DNA of 64,000 nucleotides, from assembly GCA_020055645.1 (NCBI GenBank), contig CM034549.1:23643930-23707929 (forward strand), read 5' to 3'. Within the stretch, counting starts at the first letter, position 1. Every line of letters starts with the position of its first letter. The notes under the pieces were generated by a model. That model had not been told where the DNA came from. It saw only the letters and a program-made list of their open reading frames with translations, and did not search any database. Below are positions 22,426-37,100 of this stretch, piece by piece. The position numbers and the translations under genes are program-made. The DNA comes from Tomocerus qinae. Taxonomy: Eukaryota; Arthropoda; Collembola; Entomobryomorpha; Tomoceridae.

Positions 22426-25400
22426 GTGTGTTAAGTGAACAGTCAACTTCTTTGGCTTGATATGGAGGTCACGACGACAGGATTCCAGTCTGCCGAGCCA
22501 ACCCAAGACTGGCTTTCAAATAGTATTACGTGCATAATATCTCTATACACTTACCAATACTTGCTATGCCTGCCTTAGCCTCCTAGATTTAATTACAGTG
22601 ATACAAGTGGGCTCTATTCACGTGTAACCTTAGCGCATTTTACAATGCCTAAATAAATCTAGAATTGTGTAAGTTGTATCACGTATTCTGTGGATCACGC
22701 ACACCATCGGCGTCGGTTCAATAGCTACTAGCTAAAAGTTGTCCATGTCATGTCACCTTATTACGCAAAAACCTTAGCCTTAGCTTACTTATGTCAGCAA
22801 TTGCCTAGGTCAAGTCAGGGACTAGTGTCTTCTCTGTGATAAAATACTTCGTATGTTATTTGTCATTTGCGATGCTACATTTCCTTTGTGTTATAGTGGT
22901 TTTGCAAGTCTAGAGATTTGCTTAGTAAAAATAGTTTTAGCAAGTAGTGAGTGATGCTACGAGACCAGCTTAACAAACAAGTGGGCTTTAATAAATCTCT
23001 TCCTTGAAAAAATATGTTCGAGTGTGAGTGGTACAAATATTTATTCGTGACAGAAAATATAGTACAGCGCATATTGCACAGTCTCGGTGAGTGGTAAACT
23101 TATGGATGACATTTTCTAATGTCAAGTGTAGGACATCGGGGTGATATTTTTGTCTGAACAACTAGTCGGTGTCATCTCAATCTTAGCTATTAGCTTGCAT
23201 GTGACTATTTCACTGTAAATCTCCGCCTTCTTCATAATATTATGTAAATCCGTTCCTAATATTCCTTTGCTACTAGAATCATGAAGTTATTTTTTGGTTT
23301 TTAGTATAGATGGGCAAACTATGTGGGGATTGGGATTTGGATAATATTTACGACAGGATTTGAACAGGCTTGGAATTTTTAAACAAACTACATGTTGTTA
23401 TTAACTATTTACTATGGCTAGACCTTCACATTGACAGATCGCTATATCCTCATCCCCATTAGTATGGCAAATTATAGTTATTGCAAATATGCAGACTACC
23501 GTCACTGAGTGGTTAAATTAGTTACTCTAATTGACTTATCGACCTTATTACAATTAGAAACATTGCAGTTACCTATAGTATAGTCTGATATTTTATACAT
23601 GATAATGATAGTATTCCCAAAAGTTACGACTGATGTGCAAATTCATATTTCAACATCAATTAGCCGAAGTGTAGTATTTACTTATAACACTACTAGTATT
23701 CTACCAGTGTTTTGTGTTTTCGGTTTGTATTTCAGTTAGTGCTGATACATTTTTAATTTTTCATACTTACCCACTTCTAATTACTTTATTCAGCTACAAT
23801 TTTATAAACGATTATTTTATTCAGATTTCCATTTTATAAGACGGATCTATCTAATAAATATAGTAAAAAATAATATTATACTCACGTCTCGGTCATGGTT
23901 TACAAGACTATAGCTTTATTGAATACAGGTTCTAAGAATCATATGAAAAGAATCATTTAGCTTTTGTCAAAATAATGTTTAAGTTGTATTTATTTTTTGC
24001 CCTCTCCTGTCAATGGAAAACTACTATTACTCCGAGAACAATTGTCTTTGTTTTAGTCATGCTAATTGTAATGTATAGCTTTCGGTAGTGGAAAGACAAC
24101 ATAGAACTGTATCAAATGCTACGTAATAATAGAAATAGAATATCTCTTCCATTCCACGCTTGATAACAATTGCATCTTTAGATATAACAAACGCGGCATG
24201 ATACGTGCCCTAGAACAAAAGCGTTGGAAATAAATGCACTAGCTCTGAGTATTGTTATTCGTTGGTAAAAATAAAAGTCAGGAATTATTGAGTCGTGGAA
24301 TGAATCGCACAATGATTTTCTATAGATTAGATGGGATTGCAGAACATAAAGAAATTACTCTGTATTTTGCAAATATATCAGATGAAGATCAAGATAAATG
24401 ATACTGAGAAAGTAATAAATTGTATATCTGTACCAAAGCAAGGTAGAGATTGAAGAAACAAAGAAATGTACCTTAACCGGGTACATTTTAGCCGTATTAT
24501 CGACTTAGTTTAGCTTTTTATCGACTGTTTCAGTATTTGTAGGTACTACTTAGTACTCGTGGGATAAAATCTAAAATGCTTCTGGACAAAATAAGAAATA
24601 ATTTTTCTGTCTGCCGATTACAACGCTTGAGTAGGTAATTGTTTAAATCGTGGGCGTTTTTTATCTTTCTGTTGTGTGCACATGAATACGATGTTCTTCC
24701 ATTTGAAGTAGTTTTAGCTAGACTTTGTATTTGGCTGTCTATTAGACGTAAAGCATTTCTTACCAAATAAGGCCAACTTTTTTACCGAATTGCAGAATAC
24801 CTATCTACTATATCATTAATACAATAGATTTGCTGAATCAGGTGCATGAATTGTTCCATTTTTCCATCAAGACAATCAATAAATACATCCCTTTGCGTCA
24901 GAGTCAGTGCGATGAAAAGCAAACCATGTGCGAATGCGGACAAAAGTATAATATGCCATTCTCATTTTCCCATGTATAAATCTGTAGATAAAAATAAAAT
25001 GACTTCAACTACATTTTCTCATGTCTTTTGGTACGCGAAAAGTAAAAAATCCTCTCGCTTAGGTCTTGCTTTCACAAAGGTATTGTTGACTGTGCTCAGG
25101 TTTAACATAATTTTCTATTTTTTGCTTTGTTGTAGCTACTAGCAAAAAGGAAGGTCACTTACACCATGTTTGTCCCTGTAAAAAATATTTCATTTGATTA
25201 GCATTGGCATTTGCACGGTTTACTGCATTATTATTACACTCGCACTCTCAAAAACAGAATCAACGCAAGTCGTATTACGTATCACACTCCATTATGGCAT
25301 TATTTTCTTATTCAGCCTCGTCTTGTGCCTATCTGTTAAGATTTAAGATTTATTGTGATGGAGTTTAGTACGCAACTATTTATAGAAGTTATGCTGTCAC

Positions 25401-28400
25401 CATAATAGTATCTATCTCATAGGTATTAGGTATCTGTTATTGTCAACCACGCGAGAGATTGACAAGCTGTGATAAGATAACGTATATTTATGGGGGTTTG
25501 TTTTCCATTTGATATCCAATCTTTGATATCTATATCAATACCTTGTTTTTGTTATCAGGTTGTGTCAGAAAGGTTAATTAGATCGATAGAATATTGAATC
25601 TTTAAGGAAAACAAAGGGTTACATTTAAATCAATATAATATGAACAAAGGATACTTTTGGCTAAAGACACAAAGCAGTTTTTGAAAGTATTTGAAGCCCG
25701 CCCTGAGAATAAAATTGGACTCGTTTGAGGACTGCTAAAATTGATTTTCTTTTGAAACATTCACTGACTGTGGCTAAGTAAGTCGTCTCAACTCGTCTCT
25801 CTGAAAATCAACATTGAATTATTCAAGCTCTTTGTGGTAGCTTTGCAATTATTTCGGCGATTTTGGGTTCGTTCGTGACTTTCTGATTAATTCACAAGCG
25901 TTTATTCGTAAGTATATATACTTTTCTGATATGTACTATGTTAAATATTTTACTTGCTTTTAGTCTGGATATGTGAATTTGGCAAATTACGTCTATGTTT
26001 TCGTCATCTTGTATACCCCAGTAGTCACGACGAATGCCTTTGGGTATTAGATAGTCAGGTACCGAAATAGATATCCATAGCATGACTGATGAAACCATCG
26101 TGGTGTAATTTTCGGTGCTTTGTAAGTGAAAGAAAATGGAAGTAGGCATTTATAGCCATTGCATTTCATTTTACGGGCGTCATTTGTAGTAAATGTCTTT
26201 TGTTTTTCGTGTGGATCAGTTCCCAAAGTTGCGTGAAATCAAATGTCAAATTCCTGCTTTTTACTAGGTATGCTGGATTATTAGGTACTGAGTCAATTAT
26301 CGCTGTAAGTCAGTTGCTGTCTGGGACTAAGTGACGATCATTAGAGCTATTTTGAAAGGGAAGTTCAGGTCTGGATTAATTCTATTCTATTTTCTGTACA
26401 AAGGGTGACACATTCGTATTTTTGTATTGTTTTTTGTATTGATGTAGGTGTTCGATAAATGCTATTAGTCATGTCATTAGTCAATATTCATTATACAGAA
26501 AAGAAGACGCGGAATTGCATAGGACAGGTCACGAATCACGAAGTCACCTGGGTTGACTGAGGACAAAGGACATTGCATGCATTAACGTAGCAAAGGGCAA
26601 ACGACACGCATGCACAAATAAGTCTTAAAAGGAAAATTTCTTATGGTCTCTAATCAGAAAACTATCTGAAATTCCAGCTTTTGGAATTAAAAAGATACTA
26701 TTTTATTCTTGAATGCGGCATGTTCATTAAATCATTTAATTTGACCCGATTTTATTCAATTTCAGTCCAACAATTGACACTAGCAGCAGGAAAATAAATT
26801 AGAATGGTAATAATATTATTATCATCATGTGATGGCTGATGACTAATCGATTTTGCTTTGCAAAAACCGTGCAAGTAATAAGTATCTTTTTAAGTAAGTG
26901 CATGATGAGTTTGTGGTATAGAATGTACCAGAAAGCAATGTATGTAGAATAGGTGGAATAATAATTAGGGGATAATAATATAAGTTTGGCATTAGCACAG
27001 GTATAGAGTACAGGTGGTTGTGTACATGCATTCATAAAGTTTTCAAGTTAAATTTTATGGTGATACATTATGTTTTGAGTACTGGGTACTCGCAGTAAGC
27101 AGTCGAGTTACAGATGGGCAAAATGCAATGGTAAATGAATGCAAATGTGTAGCTGGCCTGGCCCATAGTGCCATTCACTAAAACTGGTGACTAAGAAAAT
27201 GAACATGACGTATTTATGTACAATATATTATGACATGACTTCTTCGGACATACGAGCACTCACTCAACTTAGCTTTCGTTCCTTAACTGTCATACTTAGT
27301 GTGGATACTCCAGATATGGTGTTTACTGAATTTATTATAATAGCTCTGTATGAAATGGAGATGTTTAATGGTGTCTTGTATTTAATGTCTCTCTGAGGCT
27401 TACTTTTCATTCATTACACCGTAGTTTCTCTATTTCTTCTATAGAGCTAGCTAACATATGTTATAGAATCTTTACAGACAATTTTACGATAGCTAACAAA
27501 AATATTAAAGCACACATAGAACATCAAAGATAGTAGGTTAGGCAAGCTGCATGCAACCCAACATACAATGACCAAGTGTACACAGTAAGATATTATGTTT
27601 ATAAAATAAGCAAATTGTCTTATTAGATGCTGAGATGCATGCTCGAGTCCTACTGTTGAATGTTTATTTGCAGTTGTCCTGTAGTATTTATTTCTGTGAT
27701 GGCTCATTTACTCATGTCAGTAATTCAACAGTTTTTATAAGGATTTAATTGCTTCAGTAAATAACCTAAAAGGAATATGCCTGTGCCAACCACCAAATGC
27801 TGAAAGCTAAGTGGTTAATAAATCTCTGAATCAGGTCGACACAAATGTTTACCTTGTTTATTCTAAATAACTAATGAGATTTCGTTCAGCAAAGTATTGC
27901 TAATTATTAGCAATTGGGATATTAGATCGGGCTACTTACTCCTACTCTCTATCTCTGATTTAGTCATTGAACATTTAAAGAAAGTCTATCGTCTTGTGAG
28001 GTAGTTGACTACAGACGTCATTGCAGGTTACATTTTATGTCAATGACTGTTGTCCAACAGATATTTCAGCTAATAGGTTAATGTGATCCAATTCAATAAG
28101 TTTGTATGCTTTGTGAGCTGTAACAAGAAAGTCATCGCATTGAGGAAGATGACATCTTAAATATTCTCTGAGGGCATTGTGGTAATGGAGGAAGTGACAT
28201 TTTCGTTTTTTGCGGTAGAAGATAAATACGTTACGGTTATACTAACATACAAAGTAGCCATTATGTTACGCAGTAAAAACTTTTCAATGTGGTTTAGTAA
28301 TTGTAATGCTTCTGGTGTATGTGTTGATTATTGCAAGTAAGGATAAGGATTGTTTTGCGCATTTCGAGGGAAATTTCTGATTTAAGTACTGTTATTATTC

Positions 28401-28416
28401 TGTGTCTATGTATTTT

Positions 28417-28477
28417 GCACTTGAGTCACAGAATATTCTCAAGTGCATTGCGTTATTTAGTGCATTGTACATAACGC
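28417..28477. repeat. two adjacent perfect stem-loops
   Basis: GCACTTGAG (28417-28425) pairs with CTCAAGTGC (28438-28446) around 12 nt. Three bases later GCGTTAT (28450-28456) pairs with ATAACGC (28471-28477) around 14 nt. Confidence 0.6.
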
Positions 28478-30104
28478 TAAGTTGTTTGCGAATGGCTAGT
28501 TTCATTTTTTCATGATTAATTTTATAGTGAGTCATTACTGATGTACCTAGCAGCAAATAATATGCTAGTTAGTTGTGAATATCACTGTAAAGCATGTTGC
28601 ATGTAATGTATTTACTGTATTACAATTGTTGGTCACGTCAATGTTGTTTTCATATGGTAGGAGAGGTTAAGTACCGGGTAGGCTTCAACGTTCCCTTTTT
28701 TTATCTATTGTCAACTGAACTGTCGAGTTTTTTCCCTGCTGCAACTCCCACACGCAACGTAGTTGAAGCAATTTTATAAATATGACCACCAACTGCTCTT
28801 AACGAAGAGTTAAGCCGAAATTTTGTAGCTGTCAGACGCAAAGTTGTATATCTTTATAATTTGATTATCTTATTGTGTGCAATTAAGCTACAGATTTGAT
28901 CTCTTGTCGCTCGTCTTTTACACGTACTATTGTTTGGTTAGTACAGCCAGCCAGTCATATCTTAAACTGGACCCTTTTTTTCTATTTAACTTAACGTTGC
29001 CAAAAGGTTTTAGTATCTCTTTGAGTCAATGAACTTTGTGGTATCATTGATTGGGTAGGGACGTTTGTTCCAGCAACAACGAAGAGCAAATCAAGATTTT
29101 ATTGCATGTGTTGAGCTTAACTGCGCATTAGTCATCTCATCTTCGCCTTGTTCATCAACGGACATCTGAAGTGAGATTTTGCATGTACATATACGTTTGT
29201 AATACGTATCTACTTAACCTGTGAAGGTAAATACAAATAAAATCTACTTTAATATATCCACTATAGCACAGGTAGATAAGACTTAAATTAAAGTCGACTA
29301 CCGACTATTATAAACATGTATCGGTACTGGTGTATATTGTGTAGGATTAACTTCCATGCATGTGAACCACAGTATAAAATAGTTGCATTACAGACTTCTG
29401 ACTCCAACCGAGTTTTTTATTCTTCTTGATGAATCCACCCTAGTGGATCTTTAAAAATGCAAATGATGCCAGTGTGCAATTTATAGTGCAATAATGTGAA
29501 GCATTGTTTGGGTTGAGTTTTGCTGGAAGTATGAAATGCACGCACTCGAATATTTTGTTTCGTGTTCTGTTAAGGTTCACCTGGTCAGGAAGGATGAATC
29601 CGCTGGCACATTATGTTTACGGTGTGGTGGAACTAAACTAAATTCTTGTCTAGTGTAGTGTGCATAAATACAGGCTATAATATACTAGTTTCGTCTTGTT
29701 ATGTTTATCTGTTGTCTGCCTTTTCCTTTTATATTGTAATAGCATGCCATATCGGGCTAACCTCTTTCCCATGTAATGTCACTGATATAAAAATGCTTAT
29801 GCAAATAAGATATAGAAAATACGAGCTGAAGTGTAGCCACCTGTAGAACAATTCGGAAATAAGACAAAGAAACTAACTTTGTACTTTCATTGTTTCCGTG
29901 CTTTGTGTTAACTCTACATAAAACTTGAAAGAACGTTTACCTGAATTTTTATAAGTCGTGATAATGACAATGATAACAAACTAAACACACTGACCAAAGG
30001 CAATTCACCATTTCTAAATAGGATGTTGATGTGCTTTACGTGTACGTGTACGAATGTCCTGATAGCAATTACTGGGGACGAAGACAAAATTATCTTGTGT
30101 TGTG

Positions 30105-30128
30105 ATGCAATGCAATGCAGTGCAGTGT
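30105..30128. repeat. short degenerate tandem repeat (TGCAA/TGCAG)
   Basis: About four to five copies of a five-base unit, first TGCAA and then TGCAG, upstream of the DNAJB6-type first coding exon. Confidence 0.5.
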
Positions 30129-30398
30129 ATACATTTAAACATGAATTATTCGTACATGTAAAGATATGCTAACAATGCGAGTGTTTAAATCTCGTCTTAT
30201 CCTTACACACGTTGTTGGGTGGTACGGGTACGGTACGTACAAGAGTTCAGTTGCTCTGTGGGCATAACGGGGGTTGATTACTCTATGCAATGTGAACTAA
30301 AGTAATGGGTTGCAAGTTAGATGGACGTTTGTTATGTTTGTACCTTCTTAATATGTAATGTGTACTCATCAATGTGCTTCTATTTATTTTCCCTGTAG

Positions 30399-31131
30399 AT
30401 ACCTATTTTGTGCGAGGAGACCAGAATCTTGAGATCAGTCGGAAGAAAACTTCGCTCACGACAGCATATCCGTTCGCTGTCCAGTTTCCAATTCTCAATT
30501 AATTTTCCCAATAAGGGAGGAACGTTTCCTGGGATTTTTCAGTGGCTTACTTACATCATCATTCCAAGTTCTGTGGTGTACCTATTCTGATACATTGTAG
30601 TAGTTCTACTCTACCCTCAATTTTAAAGTCCGGTTACGCCTACACTGCGACGTACATTACAGAGAAACAACTTTGCTCTGCTTACTCTGTTGAATATTAT
30701 TGACTGACTCATCACCCTCTCCACTTTGTGTAAGTTCTAACTGTGACTATCGTCAATGCCCAGTCGTCAATGGAAACTTTAACGTCAACAAACTCAACCC
30801 TTTCATGATTGTTCTAATCCTCTCTTCAGAAAAAGTGAGAATCATATAGAATTAGCGCTCTGTTAAGAAGTGAGAAGACTGTAACTGAACCCCAACATCA
30901 TTCGTTCGTCTATCTCCACTAACAATTCTCCTTCAGAGGAAAGTTGTTAATGTTAACATCCCCGAAGAAGAGTACTACAAGTACATACTAAATTAACATT
31001 AAAGACTACGGCAAGCAGATAACAAAAGCTCAACGTTGAATCTCAGAGAGGCAGTGTAGCTCTGGCTGTACTCCTTGCATCCTAAGCTAAAAATAAACTT
31101 ACAAGTGAAATAGTCTCAGGGCTCAAGAAAA
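30399..31131 (+). other. probable 5' UTR of the DNAJB6-type gene
   Basis: The stretch is less A/T-rich than its surroundings and leads without interruption to the start ATG at 31132. It is preceded by a strong acceptor-like sequence, TTATTTTCCCTGTAG (AG at 30397-30398). The transcript may therefore start at a distant non-coding exon and splice in here. Alternatively the transcription start lies within the segment. No homology supports coding. Confidence 0.4.
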
Positions 31132-31199
31132 ATGACTGTCGACTACTACAGAGTTTTGGAGGTTTCCAGAACTGCCACCAATGCTGATATCAAGAAAGC
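31132..31199 (+). CDS. DNAJB6-like exon 1 (J-domain helix I and part of helix II)
   Basis: Encodes [20 protein letters not shown] and the following KK, ending in phase 2 (GC of an Ala codon) at the donor GTAAGT (31200). Confidence 0.92.
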
Positions 31200-34100
31200 G
31201 TAAGTGAAATTTCAATTATTTATTCCACTCCTTTGTTTGTTTTTAATTTGTCGGTGAAATGTTGTTATGTGCTATACTTTACTGTATTGCTCGGAGCCAT
31301 AGACCTGATAGACTAGTAGACACGTCACGTTAAGTTGCTCTTGAAAATTGAAACCATTTTTCACCTTTTAACCTGCACTGTGCAATGCACAATTGCACTT
31401 TGTTAGCACAAGGGAAACATGTGCAAATGTAATAACAATTTACTATGTAAATGATGCAGGATAATATTGATACACTAATTGCCAAGTGGTAATATTGAAT
31501 ATATAGTGGGGGTAACGGCTGCTTAATGATAGAAAGGGCAAATCAAATCAAGAATTACAAAGTAAGGAAACTGGTCTTTGTGCATTAGTATGCAGATTTC
31601 AAGTAGAGCGTTATTAGTTTAGACTTATAATTCTAGTAGAGCAGAGCGTAGAAATTATTATTTGTTATACTAATTAGCGTCAGTGCGATGTTAGCTTGAT
31701 TTGATTTGACAGTTATGGCAAACCTATAAACTATTATCAGCTGTAAAACTTTCTGATCATTCAAAAATTAAGAGTTTATTCAACTCGGAGAGTAATTACT
31801 TAAATTCTGGTTCAGCTACACACAGTTAGGTCTTTCTGATCCTTTTTTATATGCAAAAATCAAACATTTAATCAATTATAGCGTGATATTTTGGTTAATT
31901 ATGCAATGCATATTTGCAAATAGTTGAATTTCATTCGCCTGTTCTTAGCTCTATGTCGTTCCAATTTACAAATATTATTAAATGCATACCGGGCGTATCT
32001 TCTCGTATGTAAAAGTTGAGACAAATGTCCTAGGTATATAAATGTGGCCTTCATATAATAATAGCAAATAGCAAAACTCTACCGCAGTCTCAAAGTCTCG
32101 AACATAATGCAATAAATGTGTGCCAACTTCGCCAAATAATGAATTTTCATAGCCACGTTACCTTTTCATACATGCTATATGTGATGTTGCCACTGCTTCT
32201 GCCATATAACTGTAGTTAATGTACAGTGCATTTACTCTGTGTGTGCTTATCACACAATTATGTGCTATCATTATTTTTAATCGTATCAATGTAGAAGGTA
32301 TGTAGAAGAAACAGACAGAATGCCGCAACTTGTAAGTACATTAACGTTCTGCAGACTAAGAGATAAGTTCATTATGAACTAATGACGAAACAGTAGCTCT
32401 ATTAAATAAATCTAGTACCTAATACCTTCTGATACCACTAAACCAGGTAAACATGCATGTTCTACTACTAAAAACAAACAACAAATTTTTGATCCCGAAG
32501 CTGTTCTATTAGAACTTAATTACGAATACCTTCAAATGACTTAGCTACTTTAATTTTAATTACAATGCATACATATACATAAAATATATAATTAGTAGCT
32601 ATGTTATTGTAGACAAGTTGCAATTATCCTACGCATTGTATGTACTTGTATTTTGTTTTGCTTAGAGCATGTACTTGTACACAGTAGATAAATAATACAC
32701 ATTTACAGACAGTGATCAATAATTAATGGATTTGATTTCTTTAGGTATTTTGGTTTGAAAATTGTTTTGCATGTAAAAGTACCTCCGGAATGAATATGAT
32801 TGTTCATGTCTAGCCGCAAAATGGTAACCTTAGCTGGTATGCATAAGCTGTAATTATGAAAAGTTGTTATTTATAATGATCCCTTCCTTATTTCCTAAAT
32901 AGTAACCTCAATGTTTGGTATAGTAGTACCTAGACCTACAGATGCGAACATCCCTAGTGGAAGCTCTAGCGCATTTGCATGGGAATTAGAGAATTAAAAG
33001 TTAAATACGGAGGTGCACTGCACAAAATAGGAAGTAGAGCAGGGTGTGTAAAATGCTTTTGTTTCGGCAGTTTGCATCCCATCCGCGAGGCATGTAACAC
33101 CTCAAAGAAATTCGATAAGTAGCATAATGATTATTACATGCCTTCGTAACCACAAAATGCTCCTGTAAGTAGGGATGTGAAATAGTAATCGAATCTCTCT
33201 CACACATCCCATATAGCCGAAAAGACCTTGGAGTGTGGCATCTGCTATATTAGAGTTTCCCACGTAGTTTGGAAGTTGTAATGTTCTATGGCTAAAATAA
33301 TAGTGTCTATTTGAGCAGTCAGTGAATGGCAGGACTGTCGCAGTTGTAATATGTGGTAGAAAATGATGAAATAATGTAAAAGTCTGTGAGAAGAGTGAGG
33401 ACAGAGGGATATATGGGGAATGGGAGCCAAAAAAGTTGTCAGTTGAGCTGAAGACAAGACGCTTTTAACTAAATGACTGTTTTGTCACCTGGTATTTTTT
33501 ACTCTGTTTCTTTCATCTCATGCTCCATGGCAGAGGCATAGCTGAGCTAAATGTTTTTAATCGTAACCTTTCCAATTTAGAATTTTACAATCTATTCTGG
33601 CGTAGGCTCAAAGAGACCATAAAGTTTACAGTAAACTCTGAACATACATGCATTTATTTTACCAATGCATAGATAAAGCTAGAATGAATGTGAGGTAAGT
33701 AGATTTAGAGATTGCATTTTTCATGTGTGCAACTAAGTTATCGTTGACGTATTCAAATAGTAATGTTAGGTTAGGATAACAGACGTCATGTCATTCCTTG
33801 TACATGATATGTGTCTCACAATCAATCCTTCTGCCTACAACAACAACCTACCTTAACGTTCCCTTCACATCTATCAATTTTTCTTGCAATGCTTCACTGG
33901 TAAAATGCAACATTAAGATCATCTCATCCTTATTGCCAACGAGTTTTCATGAAAAAATGGCAGTTTATGATGTGAAAATAAAAATTCTGTCAATTTTCAA
34001 GGTAGAGTGTGTGTGTGTGTTGTTTGATAGTACTTCTATTACCACACGTCACTATCAGACCATCAATGCATGTATGGCAGTGGTTTGGAGATTTGAGTAT

Positions 34101-37100
34101 TTGCCTCTTCGGTCTACCACTGCAAGTTACGATGGACCAAGTCAAATAGTTTGATAGTGTTAGTGCCCATTCTGAACTAACAAGGCATTAGCTGCCGTAT
34201 GTTACGATATGTTATTATGGTTTATTGTATAATGATGTAGTATTTTATGTGTAACTATGATATAGTAGATAGTGCAGTCGTACTTGTACTGGTCGAACAA
34301 TTGCACTTAAATTCTTTTGCACATAAGCAAAAACTAGAACCAAGCATCAGCAAACAGCTGCTTTGTCTCATCAGTATGACAGTATGTCTAATCATAAGTG
34401 TGGAGAATTCAGCTGAGTTTGGATAGACCAGGTTCAAGTTTCCTTATAGGGAGAAATTATTATGACCGGCCCATTACCAGCATTCAAAGAAATATAATAT
34501 GAATATTTTGCTCTCTATTCGTGTATTCACGTATCGCGATTATTTATTGTGTGATATAATAAAAAGGACGTAATGCCGTAATGCAATCAGACGAAACTTA
34601 CTTGGTAGACATTCAATTGCAAGAAATTCGTTTCTGTTTACCAAAAGACGTGATCGTGATTCTTGGTATTTATTTCACGCTGACGCTTAAGCCCGAATCA
34701 CAAAGTACTGACCATAAAGAGAAGGATATGCCTCCGCCAAAATCAGCTTCATTTGCAATTTTCTATGCACAATGTAAGACAACCATTGACACCCGATTCT
34801 TGCATCATCGCAAATATTTGTTTGTTTGCAACTGCGATTATTGAACTAACATTTTCATCTCTCTTCGATTTCAATGACAGAACAAGCTACAAGAATTGAT
34901 TTGATTTCCCTATACAACTTTTTAAGTAGGAGAAACGGGAATTCAACTATTCTTAATGAAGCCCACTATTCTTCTTCGTCTTTCTTTGACCTGGTGCATA
35001 CCTAAGTACACATTTCTAAGCTAATACTCAATTCTTACTTGTCGTGATACATCTTGTATTAGTATGTTCTTGGAACAAAGAAATTACTTGCAATTAGGAT
35101 CGTGTAGCAATACCATTTTTGCCAATTTAAGCAGCTATTGATTTTAAACTCAAGAAAATGAAACAGTTTTTATGGTACGTAGCTTGTAAACATTTCTGTC
35201 AAAAATAATAGACCGGTTTGGAAAAATAAACCTGCAAGAAACTAAATTTTCTACTGCTTCTCAGAACAGTCAGTTCAAAATCAACGATGATGCAATGCTA
35301 ACCTTTAGGACATTATAAAAATTCTGAAATTTTTACAATTTTTCTTCATGTTTTGTCTACAATGTATGTTAAAGCAGTAATTATAGATCTTTATGTTTGT
35401 TTTCGTCTGTCGTTTGCAAGTTTTGGATTTGTATCCTCCTTGTCAGTTAGTCATCTCAAGCCAGCATTATTTATTTTCTCGATCCCCAAGCTTCAGATTT
35501 ATAGCTTTGTTTATATATTATCATAAAGTTAACAAAGCAGAAGTTGCTTTATTAGCCATTACTGCTTTCGAAATGCGGTTATTGTAGTTTGGCGATTAGA
35601 TAAAGAATTGTTGAATAGAAGACGACAACAAGGAGGAGAGACAACTTAATAATATTGAGTATATACTAAGCTTAATCTCTTGTTACTTTAGACAAGATAA
35701 TACATAAAACATCAATTGTATATTTGATATAAGGCAAAGGTCGCGGTGGAATTAACATTGACATTGAAACTGTCTTGGATAGGACAAGATAGCACAAATC
35801 ATTCTCTCACGCCATTCTTGAACTATCCTGGTGTGAATTGTGACACTATGGATTTTAATGAAGTTCATTTGGTTTGTATTATATTTCAATGAGTAGGATT
35901 ACATTTGCGAGTTTATATTTACGATTTCTAACGTCACAGCCGCAGACATGGAATGTCGGCTATTTGTGTCCTATCTAAAAACTAAACACGGAGACTGCAA
36001 AGCAATTATTATAAATCAGGCTATCACAATCGTACCATGATGGTATTTCTAAGCCTATTGTATATTTAAACTCGAATCGTAAGTAACAATTACACGTTGG
36101 GCTTGCTATTTATGTTTGACGGTAATGTTAATTGTTTTTGCTCATTTTTGAAAGAAACATTTATCAAATCCTGTGAAAGAGAGTAGGACAAGTTGGGTTG
36201 ACAAAGTAAATTTCAGCGTAAGATAAACAGTCGTGTTTTCGGCATCAGTTGTTTCACGAAATGTTCTTTTAAGGGAAAATGCTTTTGTATCATTTACGAG
36301 AATTCAAAAGCAAAGAAAAGGGAAACAGCTTGATGTCTTGTAAATAGGTGTATTTAACTCAGGTCATCATTTTGACTGTAAATAGAGCAAAATGATGATA
36401 GCGAGGATGTGATTCTTTTCATGCATACCGTGCAGAAGTATTTTTTAAAGTGATAATTTGATTCTAAATGCATCATGAGAAACATGAAATGTATAAGTGT
36501 ATGAATTTGAGAGAGAGAGTTCGCGTAATGCTCAATGCTCAAGTTTGTTATCTTAACTGAAGTGAGGCTAACTTAAAAATCTAACTTTAGCCCAAAGAAG
36601 TTTATTTTTAACCACCTTGGGCTTTGTAAGTTTGACTCTTGGTGGACAGCCAATTACTTTTGGAGTTTGAAACGTAAGATTCGTCTCAATCTTGTCTTTT
36701 ATATAAATACGTGTTCATATATCCTCCGCAGTGCGCTTGATTCTGAAGGCGTGATTTCCTGTCTCTCTGTGTATTGCTTGTTAAGAAGTAGATTCATTTA
36801 AACAGGAAATCATTTTATTTGTTACCTATTTATGTTTGACAGTATTATTGGCGGGATACTCAGCTCAAAAAAAGTTTTTAGCCGGTAGATATGGAAAGTG
36901 GTAAAAGATTTTGCAAAACTTGCATTGAAGTGATCTTAGTGCGATCTCTTATTCACGTCGTAGTAATCAGTAATAGACATGTTGGTTTATGTATGATTGT
37001 TGTAAAATGTAACCCACGTAATTTAGATGTTTCTCTTAGTAGCAGCTGCGCTAAGGATATTTTTCTTTGTAGAATTGTAGCAGCCGTTTCCTAACTAGGC

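Larger units (their letters stand above)
10091..30398. other. about 20 kb without a recognisable gene
   Basis: A/T-rich sequence. All open frames are short (60-98 codons) and none shows domain-like content, codon bias or splice-joined conservation that I can recognise. The stretch may be intergenic or may be a long 5' UTR intron of the DNAJB6-type gene, since a good acceptor stands at 30398. It contains several perfect palindromes and stem-loops, listed separately. Confidence 0.5.

Noticed and set aside
27990-28012. GAGGTAGT, similar to the let-7 seed
   Set aside because: The match ends after eight bases and no complementary arm lies within a precursor length.
30389-30412. Resemblance to the miR-10 5' sequence (CCCTGTAGAT)
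   Set aside because: Only about ten bases match, the rest differs, and I see no pairing arm nearby. The sequence is better explained as a 3' splice acceptor (TTTTCCCTGTAG).
33798-34154. 118-codon plus-strand open frame in DNAJB6-like intron 1
   Set aside because: No domain, and it includes a GT microsatellite translated as Cys/Val. Probably random.
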